Shown piece by piece: positions 43,820 to 51,480 of a stretch of 64,000 nucleotides of DNA; the stretch's first letter is position 1, and every line of letters begins with the position of its first letter. The notes beneath the pieces are model-generated. The model was not told the origin of the DNA. It did not search any database and saw only the letters and a program-made list of their open reading frames with translations. The DNA is from Rhizobium album (lineage in GTDB: Bacteria; Pseudomonadota; Alphaproteobacteria; Rhizobiales; Rhizobiaceae): positions 202,981-266,980 of the forward strand of contig NZ_QFBC01000008.1 in NCBI RefSeq assembly GCF_003122325.1, given 5' to 3'. Both the position numbers and the translations under genes were made by a program.

Positions 43820-45198
43820 GTACGGCGGCGATCACGACCCCGACGGCGAAAACAGAGGCGCAGGGCGGGCGATCCAACCCGTTCCTGTTGATGCCGATCA
43901 CGCTGTTCTTCGCGTTGCTCGCCGTGGCGGTGCTGCGCGCGCCGAGCCTGATGTCGGCCTCGGGTATCGGCGCGGCGATCATCGTCGTCACGCCGCTGAT
44001 CCTTGCCACCTACACGCTGATGGCCTCGACCATTTCCGGCCGTGGCACCGTCGACCTTTCCGTCGGTCCGCTGATCGGCTTCATCAACGTCACGCTGATC
44101 CAGCTGCACGGCGCCGGCCTCCTGGAAAATCCCATCGCCGTCTTCCTCTATTGCATGGCCGTCGGCGCGCTCTACCAGCTGATCTTTTCGCTGATCGTCA
44201 TCTATGTGCGCGTGCAGCCGATCATCGTGTCGCTTTCGGGGTATCTGGCGCTCAGCGGCATCAACCTCGTCATCCTGCCGCGGCCGGGCGGCATGGCGCC
44301 GGCCTTCATGGCGGAATGGGGATACGGCACCTCGATCTTCTCGCCGATCCTGATCATCCTGCTGCTGGCCACCGCCGCCTGGCTGCTGTTCACCGCCACC
44401 GCCTTCTACACCCACCTGCGCCTGATGGGTTCGGACGAGCGCGCCGCCTACACGTCCGGCGTGCCGATCACCATCGTGCGCATCGGCGCGCATATGATCT
44501 CGGGCTGCTTTGCCGGCCTGGCCGCCATCTGCTTCACCGCGCTGATCTCTTCCGGCGACCCGTCGCAGGGCACCACCTACACGCTGATCGCCGTCACCGC
44601 GCTGGTGCTCGGCGGCGCCTCGCTGGGGGGCGGGCGCGGCGGCGTGTTCGGGTCGGCGCTGGGGGCGATCAACCTCTACCTCATCACCTATGTGCTCTCG
44701 ACCTTCAATTTCGGCACTGTCCAGAGTTTCGTCACCAACCTGGCCTATGGCGCGATCCTCGTCATCTCGCTGCTGTTGACGCTGCTGATCCCCGTCATCC
44801 AGCGCCGCATCCGCAATTTTTCGCCGCTGCTCTATTTCGTGGCGCTCTCCGTCGTCGTGCTCGGCATCATCCTGCACGCTATCTTCGATTATGGCGCGCT
44901 CGGCGCCGCAGGTGCCATCGTTCCCGGCCCGCTCGACATGCAGGCGGCGCTGACCGGCCCGCTGGAAATCGCCACGGTTTCGCCGGAGACCGAGGCGCTG
45001 CGGATCGCCGCCGCCCCGCTCGTGCTGTCGGTGCTGCTCCTGATCGTCATCGCCGTGTTCGTGCGTCTCGCGGTCGGCCAGTCGAACCGCCGCACGCTGG
45101 CGCCGGCCGTCGCCGTGGTCGTCGCGGCACTGGTCCTTGCCGGCGCCTATGTCATGGCCGAAGGCGTGCGCGGGCCTGAAACGGAGGCGGTCGAGTGA
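43816..45198 (+). CDS. Ribose-type ABC permease, enlarged
   Basis: A 460-residue permease of the BPD_transp_2 family, about 130 residues longer than usual. The core has TYTLMASTISGRGTVDLSVG and TALVLGGASLGGGRGGVFGS. The additional C-terminal third contains two or three more hydrophobic segments (LLYFVALSVVVLGIILHAIF, LVLSVLLLIVIAVFVRLAVG, VAVVVAALVLAGAYVMAEGV) not found in RbsC. It overlaps both neighbours by 4 nt. It should pair with the next permease. Confidence 0.88.
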   Translation: MSTAAITTPTAKTEAQGGRSNPFLLMPITLFFALLAVAVLRAPSLMSASGIGAAIIVVTPLILATYTLMASTISGRGTVDLSVGPLIGFINVTLIQLHGAGLLENPIAVFLYCMAVGALYQLIFSLIVIYVRVQPIIVSLSGYLALSGINLVILPRPGGMAPAFMAEWGYGTSIFSPILIILLLATAAWLLFTATAFYTHLRLMGSDERAAYTSGVPITIVRIGAHMISGCFAGLAAICFTALISSGDPSQGTTYTLIAVTALVLGGASLGGGRGGVFGSALGAINLYLITYVLSTFNFGTVQSFVTNLAYGAILVISLLLTLLIPVIQRRIRNFSPLLYFVALSVVVLGIILHAIFDYGALGAAGAIVPGPLDMQAALTGPLEIATVSPETEALRIAAAPLVLSVLLLIVIAVFVRLAVGQSNRRTLAPAVAVVVAALVLAGAYVMAEGVRGPETEAVE

Positions 45199-46565
45199 TG
45201 GAAAAGCTGCCGCAGATCAGCCTGCCCGCCCGCATCCTCGGCCTTGCCATCGCCATCGTGCTCACCGCGCTCGGCGTCGGCTTCGGTTTTGCCCAGGCAC
45301 TTTCCGTTCAGGTGATCATCCTGTCGGCGATCGCCACGATGGCGCTGTTCGTCTGGGCATGGCGCTTCGTCATCGGCCAGTTCCTCGATCCGGCCGCGAC
45401 CGCTGTCGCCGTCGAAGGGCCGAGCCCGCTGCGCACCGCCTGGCTGCAGTACCGCTGGCCACTGCTCGGTCTGGCGCTGATCCTCATCGCCTTCCTGGTG
45501 CTGTCGCTGACGGTCGAGGCCTTCTTCAATATCTGGAACGTCATCTCGCTGATCATCCTGCTGGCGATCCTCATCCTGACGCGCACGCTCGGGCGGCAGT
45601 TCCAGCAGAACCGCTCCGCCTTCATCGGCATCATGGTGCTGGCCGGGCTGTTTTCCGTCGGCTCGATGAACATCGAAGGGTTCGCCTCCGGCAACAACAT
45701 CAAGTCGATGCTGCTGTTCGCCTCCTTCCTCGGCCTCGCCTCCATCGGCCAGACGCTGGTGGCGCTGCTCGGCGGTCTCGACCTGTCGATCCCCTTCATC
45801 ATCGGTGCGGCGAATGTCGGCCTGCTCTACCTGATCGGCCTCGGCGTGCCGCCATGGCTCGCCACGCTGATCGTGCTCGCCATCGGGGCTCTGTTCGGCG
45901 TGATCAACGGGTTCCTGAGCTACAAGCTGCAAGGGCAGGCATTGATCGTCACCCTCGGCACCGGCTTTGCCATCTCCGGCGGCGTGCAGATCGTCACCTC
46001 GATCGGTTCGGCCTATTCCGGCAACGTCTTCGGCACCGTGCCGGCGTGGCTGTCCAACATCTCGGCGATGAACGGCTCCACCTTCGGCCTTTCCTTCCCG
46101 CCGGTCATCGCCATCTGGGCGCTGATCGCGCTCATCCTCATCCTGGCGCTCAGGCTGACGGTCTACGGGCGTTTCCTTTACGCCCTCGGCGTCAACCGCA
46201 CCTCGGCCAGCCGGGTGATGATCTCGGAGATGCGTTACTGGGTGATCGCCTATGCGCTCTCCGGCTTCTTCGCGGCGCTGACCGGCGGCTTGCTGCTCGG
46301 CTGGTCGGGCGGCGGCTTCATCGGCGTCGGCGACCAGTATCTGTTCCTGACGCTCGCCGCCGTGGTGGTCGGCGGAACGTCGCTGCTCGGCGGCGCCGGC
46401 GGATACGGCTTTACGGTCATCGGCGTGCTGGTGCTGCAGGTTCTGTCCAGCTTCCTCGTCGGCATCGGCCTCGATTTCAAATGGCAACAATTCATCTTCG
46501 GGCTGCTGATCCTGCCGATGGTGGCGCTCTATGCCCGTTCGCCGCACATCCGAACGCAGATCTGA
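45198..46565 (+). CDS. Ribose-type ABC permease with N-terminal extension
   Basis: A permease of about 455 residues. The core begins near residue 150 with IGQTLVALLGGLDLSIPFII; AAVVVGGTSLLGGAGGYGFT is the second conserved stretch. The first ~130 residues carry several extra transmembrane helices (RILGLAIAIVLTALGVGFGF, VIILSAIATMALFVWAWRFV, LLGLALILIAFLVLSLTVEA). A GTG three bases upstream (45195) is an alternative start overlapping the previous stop. Extended termini of both permeases are complementary oddities (C-terminal in one, N-terminal in the other). Confidence 0.87.
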   Translation: MEKLPQISLPARILGLAIAIVLTALGVGFGFAQALSVQVIILSAIATMALFVWAWRFVIGQFLDPAATAVAVEGPSPLRTAWLQYRWPLLGLALILIAFLVLSLTVEAFFNIWNVISLIILLAILILTRTLGRQFQQNRSAFIGIMVLAGLFSVGSMNIEGFASGNNIKSMLLFASFLGLASIGQTLVALLGGLDLSIPFIIGAANVGLLYLIGLGVPPWLATLIVLAIGALFGVINGFLSYKLQGQALIVTLGTGFAISGGVQIVTSIGSAYSGNVFGTVPAWLSNISAMNGSTFGLSFPPVIAIWALIALILILALRLTVYGRFLYALGVNRTSASRVMISEMRYWVIAYALSGFFAALTGGLLLGWSGGGFIGVGDQYLFLTLAAVVVGGTSLLGGAGGYGFTVIGVLVLQVLSSFLVGIGLDFKWQQFIFGLLILPMVALYARSPHIRTQI

Positions 46566-46614
46566 GGGGTAGGCGACATGGCGCAAACGAATTTCCGGAA
46601 AGGGAGACAGTAAC

Positions 46615-47316
46615 ATGGCGGTGTATCAGACGACCGATCTGGCGGCGGCGAGCTATTCGGTCGCGCTCTTCGGGCTGGCCGCGACCGCGATCCTGCTGCT
46701 GATCGGCACGACCTGGGTCAGCCGCAGCTGGCGCCTGCCGGTGACGCTGTGTGCCGTCGCAGCACTCGTCGGCGTCGGTGCCGCCCACGAGGCGCGCGAT
46801 GCGTGGCTCGCCGGCAACGGCGTGCCGGTGGTCTATCATTATGTCGGCTGGTCGGTATCGATGCCGCTGCAGGTGATGGCGCTGTATTTCCTGGCGCAAA
46901 CGGCCGGGCGCCTGAGTGCCGGCCTGTTCTGGCGGCTCGTCGTCGTTTCCGTGCTGATGGTGTTCGTGCGGTATCTCGGCGAGGCGCAATACATGCACGC
47001 CACGCTCGCCTTCCTCATCGGCCTCGTCTTCTGGCTCTATATTTTGGGCGAACTCTATTTCGGCCGCATGGACGAAGCCGTCCGTTCTTCTACCGGCGAT
47101 TACCTGCGCCGCGGCTATTTCTGGCTGCGCCTGATCGTCACCATCGGCTGGGCGATCTATCCGCTCGGCAATTTCCTCACCGCCTTTGCCGGCATGGTCG
47201 ACGACGGCAGCCTGTCGGTCGCCTACAACCTCGCCGACATTCTCAATCGCATGGCCTTCGGCATCGCCGTCCTGGCGACGGGCGTGCTCGTTTCGGAGGA
47301 GACGCGACATGCCTGA
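46615..47316 (+). CDS. Microbial-rhodopsin homologue lacking the retinal lysine (Rh-noK type)
   Basis: A 233-residue protein with seven predicted helices that I align by eye to proteorhodopsin along its whole length. Shared features: helix-B histidine (H58), helix C VYHYVGWSVSMPL against VFRYIDWLLTVPL, helix D-E RYLGEA and FWLYILGELYFG, helix F GWAIYP (W179, Y182, P183) and helix G YNLADILNRMAFG. Substitutions at key sites: the Schiff-base lysine (K231) is R212, the proton acceptor D97 is G78, R94 is H75, T101 is S82, the donor E108 is A89; D227 is kept as D208. It therefore cannot bind retinal by a Schiff base or pump protons in the usual way. Ribosome binding site AAAGGGAGA precedes ATG 46615. 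It lies between ABC permease and flotillin genes, so a scaffold, sensor or transport-modulating role is possible (inference). Confidence 0.85.
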   Translation: MAVYQTTDLAAASYSVALFGLAATAILLLIGTTWVSRSWRLPVTLCAVAALVGVGAAHEARDAWLAGNGVPVVYHYVGWSVSMPLQVMALYFLAQTAGRLSAGLFWRLVVVSVLMVFVRYLGEAQYMHATLAFLIGLVFWLYILGELYFGRMDEAVRSSTGDYLRRGYFWLRLIVTIGWAIYPLGNFLTAFAGMVDDGSLSVAYNLADILNRMAFGIAVLATGVLVSEETRHA

Positions 47317-47364
47317 TCCGCGGCCCATGCCTTCCATTCCTGCTCATTCAAGAGGTACACGTCC

Positions 47365-49044
47365 ATGAAGGGTGCAGACGTCATTGCAATCATCATACTG
47401 GCAGCGATCGTCATCGCCGTTGCCGCCTATCTTCTGCACTGGCTCTATCGCCGCTCGACGAAGGATGTGAGCTTCGTGCGCACCGGCTTCGGCGGCGAGA
47501 AGGTGATCATGGGCGGCGGCGCGCTGGTGCTGCCGATCCTCCATGATCTGACGGAAGTCAACATGAACACGCTGCGCCTGGAAGTCACTCGGGCGCGGGA
47601 AAAGTCGCTGATCACCAAGGACCGCATGCGTGTGGAGCTGACGGTGGAATTCTACGTCCGCGTCTCGCCCAACATCGAGGCGGTGGCGACCGCTGCCCGA
47701 AGCCTCGGCAACCGCACCATGAACGCCGAACAGCTGAAGGACCTGATCCAGGGCCGGTTCGTCGACGCCATGGGCGGCGCGGCGGCAAAAATGTCGCTGG
47801 AGCAGATTCACGAAAATCGCCAGGCCTTCGTCCGCGAGGTCCGGCAGGAGGTCACCGAAAGCCTGTCGCTCGACGGGCTGGAGCTGGAATCCGTGTCGCT
47901 CACCTCGCTCGACCAGACCGACATCAAGCTCTTCGACCCGTCGAACACCTTTGACGCCGAAGGCCTGACGCGCCTGACCGAACAGATCGAAAGCCGCAAG
48001 AAGAAGCGCAACGACATCGAGAAGGACACCGAGGTCGCCATCCGCGCCAAGAACCTCGAAGCGGAAAAGCGCAGCCTGGAAATCCAGCGCGACAGCGAAT
48101 ATGCGCGGCTTGCCCACGAGGCCGAAGTGTCGATCGAGCGCGCCACGCGCAAATCCGAGATCGCTGCCGAAAATGCCTCGCGCGAACGCGAGATCGAAGC
48201 GATCAAGCTGCGGGAACGCGAAGCCGTCGAGCGGGCTCGCATCGACATGGAGCGCGAGGTCGAGGCGCTGGACATCAAGCGCCGCGAGTTGATCCAGATC
48301 GAGGACCAGACCCGCGAGATCGCCGTGTCCATCAAATCGAAGGAGCGTTCCGAAGCGCAAGCACAAGCGGAAGCGGCACGCGCGGCGATGGTCGAGGCGC
48401 AGGAGCGTGTGCAGACCATCCGCGACACCGAGATCGCCAACCGCCAGAAGGCCATCGAACTGATCGAGGCGGAACGCGCCGCCGAATCCGAGGCCGTCAA
48501 GGTCCGCATCCTCGCCGAGGCCGAAAAGGCCGCCGCCCAGGATCGCGCCGACGCCGACCGGATCGCCGTCGCGGCGCTGGAAGAACGGCTGCGGGTCGAG
48601 GCGGAAGGCAAGGAAAAGCTCAACGCCGCCGAGAACCTGCGCTCCGATGCCTCCCGCAAGTCGGCGTTGCACAAGGCGCTGGTCGAGAATCTGCCATCGA
48701 TCATCCGCGAAAGCGTCAAGCCGATGGAGAAGATCGAAGGCATCAAGATCATGCATGTCGAGGGCCTGCCCGGTCTTTCCGGGGCTGTCGGCGGCGGCTC
48801 GTCCGGCATGCCTTCCGGTGCGGACGGATCGGGACCGCGTGACGGCAACCTCGCCGAACAGGTGGTGAGCTCGGCCTTGCGCTACCGCACGCAGGCGCCG
48901 TTCGTCGACACTTTGCTCGGCGAAATCGGTCTGTCGGGCGACACCGTCCACCGCACCCATACGCTGAGCGACCTGTCGAAGATCGTCTACACCGAGCCCT
49001 CCGCGCCCGAACCACCGCGCGGCCGTGAAAAGCGGACCAACTGA
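47365..49044 (+). CDS. Flotillin-like SPFH/band 7 protein (YqiK family)
   Basis: A 559-residue membrane-associated scaffold. One N-terminal transmembrane helix (VIAIIILAAIVIAVAAYLLH), then the SPFH domain (about 30-200: VSFVRTGFGGEKVIMGGGAL to LELESVSLTSLDQTDIKLFD), then a very long coiled coil (about 215-430, rich in E, A, R, K and heptads) and a C-terminal oligomerisation part with SIIRESVKPMEKIEGIKIMH. Flotillins organise functional membrane microdomains and cluster transport or signalling proteins. It is 49 bases after the rhodopsin-like gene and in one transcript with it, suggesting that it assembles the transporters of this cluster (inference). Confidence 0.92.
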   Translation: MKGADVIAIIILAAIVIAVAAYLLHWLYRRSTKDVSFVRTGFGGEKVIMGGGALVLPILHDLTEVNMNTLRLEVTRAREKSLITKDRMRVELTVEFYVRVSPNIEAVATAARSLGNRTMNAEQLKDLIQGRFVDAMGGAAAKMSLEQIHENRQAFVREVRQEVTESLSLDGLELESVSLTSLDQTDIKLFDPSNTFDAEGLTRLTEQIESRKKKRNDIEKDTEVAIRAKNLEAEKRSLEIQRDSEYARLAHEAEVSIERATRKSEIAAENASREREIEAIKLREREAVERARIDMEREVEALDIKRRELIQIEDQTREIAVSIKSKERSEAQAQAEAARAAMVEAQERVQTIRDTEIANRQKAIELIEAERAAESEAVKVRILAEAEKAAAQDRADADRIAVAALEERLRVEAEGKEKLNAAENLRSDASRKSALHKALVENLPSIIRESVKPMEKIEGIKIMHVEGLPGLSGAVGGGSSGMPSGADGSGPRDGNLAEQVVSSALRYRTQAPFVDTLLGEIGLSGDTVHRTHTLSDLSKIVYTEPSAPEPPRGREKRTN

Positions 49045-49059
49045 GTCCCAGCTAAGCTT

Positions 49060-49089
49060 GGGGAGCGAGGCCGTTTCCGCTCGCTCCCC
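49060..49089 (+). promoter_or_regulatory. Intergenic hairpin after the flotillin gene
   Basis: GGGGAGCGAG (49060-49069) and CTCGCTCCCC (49080-49089) form a perfect 10-bp stem with a 10-nt loop, without a following T tract. It may slow decay or partially end the message; the next gene starts 30 bases later. Confidence 0.55.
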
Positions 49090-49119
49090 TGACCGTCCAA
49101 AACACAGGAAGACCAGTCC

Positions 49120-49548
49120 ATGTCCCAAAAGGGTCCGAACGTCGAACGAAGCATCCTGGTCTTCTCGGTCTGGGCCGTGCTCGGCTTTTTCGGCCTCGGC
49201 TGCTTCCTGGAAGGTCTGGCGCGGGATCTCTTTCTTCTTTCGGCGCTCGGCGTCGGCGTGATCATCGCCGCCTTCGTCGCCCATATCGTCATCAACGGCA
49301 TCTTCGCGACCGGCTTTACGCCGGGCGAGGCGGCACTCGGCATCGGCGCCTACGGCCTGCTCGGGCTGGTGTTCATCGTCGGCGCCATCGGTGGCGAGAT
49401 GACCATGGCCGACTATTACTCCGGACTGCTGCTCTTTGGCCTGCTGGCCGCCGGTTTCCTCGCCTATCTGCTGACCCGCCACGGCATGCGCACCGCCTTC
49501 TCGCAATTCCATATCAAGCCCGCCGGAGTGCAGGAGGCACGCAAATGA
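49120..49548 (+). CDS. Small integral membrane protein, four helices
   Basis: A 142-residue hydrophobic protein with four predicted transmembrane segments (about 12-30, 38-60, 70-90, 100-118: ILVFSVWAVLGFFGLGCFLE, LLSALGVGVIIAAFVAHIVI, LGIGAYGLLGLVFIVGAIGG, GLLLFGLLAAGFLAYLLTRH). I recognise no family. The ATG overlaps the next gene by 4 nt, the type of coupling seen between small accessory subunits and SSS transporters, so it may be a partner of that transporter (inference). Confidence 0.8.
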   Translation: MSQKGPNVERSILVFSVWAVLGFFGLGCFLEGLARDLFLLSALGVGVIIAAFVAHIVINGIFATGFTPGEAALGIGAYGLLGLVFIVGAIGGEMTMADYYSGLLLFGLLAAGFLAYLLTRHGMRTAFSQFHIKPAGVQEARK

Positions 49549-51458
49549 CCTGGCTGCCGCTCTACGGGCTGTTCTACGCCGCAGTGACCCTTTACTGGGC
49601 TCGCGTTGCCGCTGCCGAAAACCGCAATGTCGAGACCTATTTCTCTGCCGGTCATAGCGTCGCGCCGTGGATTTCCGCCCTGGTGATCGCCGGCGCCAGC
49701 CTGTCCGGCTGGGCGCTGCTCGACGGTGCGGCGCGGATCGGCTCGGCCGGCTTCGGCCTGCCCGCCCTGTTGCAGGCCGGCATCGCGCTCGCCTTGCCGG
49801 GCGTGTTCTTCTTCAAACGCCTGTGGCTGATCGGCCAGCGGCTGCGGCTTTCCTCGCTCAACGAGGTGCTGCGCGCCTATTACGGCTCGGAATTCCTGGT
49901 GGTGTTTGCCACCGTCGTCGCCGTGCTGTTTGCCGTCGCCTTCGCCGGATTGCAGCTGGCGGCGCTGGCGCGGCTGGTGGTGCTGCTGACCGCCGGCGAG
50001 GTATCGATGCCGGTGGCCGCCGCCCTGCTGTCGCTGGTGCTTTTCGGCTACGTGGTGATCGGCGGCATGCGGGCGGTCGGTTATCTCGGCGCTGTCCAGG
50101 CGGTGCTTGCCGCAACGGCGATCGCCGGTTTTGCCGGCTTCTCGCTGATCAGCCTTGGCGGTTTTGGCGCGCTGAACAGCGGGCTTGCCGCTTTGGCCGC
50201 CGATCCCGCGAAAGCGGGAGCCTTCATCGTGTCCGGCGTCGTGCAGTTTACTGCCGGCGCCGGCCGGGAAGCCGCCGCCCTGCATGACGGCACGGCCGTC
50301 GCCAGCCTGTCCGTCGCCTTCGCCCTGATGGGATTCCAGGCGAGCCCGCTGGCGATCAAGATGGTGCTCTCCACCCGCAGCCCGCGCGGCATCGCCGCCG
50401 GGCAGACCTGGGTGATGGCCGGTGCCTTCGGCGGGCTGATCGCGCTCTGCATTGCCTGCATCGGTGCGGCGGCGTTGGTGAACCCCGGGCTCGGCGTTTC
50501 CGGCCTGCTTGCCTCGCTTTCCCCCTGGTTCGGCGCCTGGCTGTTCATCGGCCTGCTCGCCGGCGTCCAGCTGATGGCGGGGCTTGCCCTGATCACGGCC
50601 GGCGAAGCGCTCGTCCGCAATCTTTACAAGCCGTGGTTCCACGGCCGGCTCGACCGGCGCGATACGGTCAACCTGACGCGGATCGTCATCGGCCTGCTGG
50701 CGCTCGTTTCGGTGCTGCTGCAGGTCCTGACCCCGGTGACCCTGACGGTCCTCGCCTCGCTTGCCCTGCCTCTGGCGTTCCAGCTCTGGACGCCGCTGCT
50801 CGGCATTACCTGGCTGCGCTGGATCACCCGCCCGGCCGCCGTCACCGGCGTCGGATTCGGCATTGCCGGCGTGCTGTTGACCGAACCGTTCGGCATCGCC
50901 GTCCTTTTCTTTTTCGGCCTGGACCTGCCGTGGGGGAGAGCGCCTTGGACGATCCATTCCGCTGCCTGGGGCATGGCCGCCAATCTCGCGGTGACGCTTC
51001 TGGTTTCGGCCTTTACCCAAAGACGCGGTTTTGGCGAACAGGCGCTGGAGGCACGCCGCTTTCTCCTCGAAACGGTGCGTTCGCGCCCGCGGGTGATGGC
51101 GTTGCGTTCGACGGCGTGGTCGATTGCGCTCGCCTGGTTTTTCCTCGCCGTCGGTCCTGGCCTGATCTTCGGCAACTACGCTTTCCTCGGCCCGGACGGC
51201 AGCTGGCCGCTCGGTATGCCGTCGCTCTGGGGCTGGGGGCTCATGTTCTGGGTCGCGGGGCTGGGGCTTGTCTGGTTTCTGTCCTACAAGATGGAAATGG
51301 CAAGTCCGCTGGCGGGTGAGGTGCCTGCTTATGAACCGCCGCCGCGGCTGCGCATCGATCAACATCAACGCGAAGCCGAGAGGCTGCGGGCATTGGTGAT
51401 CACCGCCGCGGTCGGCTTCGGCCTGGTCGTTCTGACCGCGCTCGCCTTCGGCCGATAA
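49545..51458 (+). CDS. Sodium:solute symporter family (SSS) transporter
   Basis: A 637-residue carrier with about 13-14 transmembrane helices. The SSS landmarks are present near the N-terminus: VETYFSAGHSVAPWISALVI then AGASLSGWALLDGAARIGSA, RLSSLNEVLRAYYGSEFLVV, and GGMRAVGYLGAVQAVLAATA (helices 4-6). FQASPLAIKMVLSTRSPRGI corresponds to the family's helix 8 region. Length and end (extra helices and a cytoplasmic proline-rich loop) are more like the sensor-type or ActP-like branch. A second uptake route next to an ABC importer in the same transcript is unusual. The substrate is unknown; organic acids would fit. Confidence 0.85.
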   Translation: MTWLPLYGLFYAAVTLYWARVAAAENRNVETYFSAGHSVAPWISALVIAGASLSGWALLDGAARIGSAGFGLPALLQAGIALALPGVFFFKRLWLIGQRLRLSSLNEVLRAYYGSEFLVVFATVVAVLFAVAFAGLQLAALARLVVLLTAGEVSMPVAAALLSLVLFGYVVIGGMRAVGYLGAVQAVLAATAIAGFAGFSLISLGGFGALNSGLAALAADPAKAGAFIVSGVVQFTAGAGREAAALHDGTAVASLSVAFALMGFQASPLAIKMVLSTRSPRGIAAGQTWVMAGAFGGLIALCIACIGAAALVNPGLGVSGLLASLSPWFGAWLFIGLLAGVQLMAGLALITAGEALVRNLYKPWFHGRLDRRDTVNLTRIVIGLLALVSVLLQVLTPVTLTVLASLALPLAFQLWTPLLGITWLRWITRPAAVTGVGFGIAGVLLTEPFGIAVLFFFGLDLPWGRAPWTIHSAAWGMAANLAVTLLVSAFTQRRGFGEQALEARRFLLETVRSRPRVMALRSTAWSIALAWFFLAVGPGLIFGNYAFLGPDGSWPLGMPSLWGWGLMFWVAGLGLVWFLSYKMEMASPLAGEVPAYEPPPRLRIDQHQREAERLRALVITAAVGFGLVVLTALAFGR

Positions 51459-51480
51459 TTTGAATTTTTGGAGAACAGAC

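Noticed and set aside
46615..47316. Reading the seven-helix gene as a light-driven proton pump
   Set aside because: The retinal lysine, proton acceptor, donor and helix-C arginine are all replaced, and no retinal biosynthesis gene or second rhodopsin is in the window.
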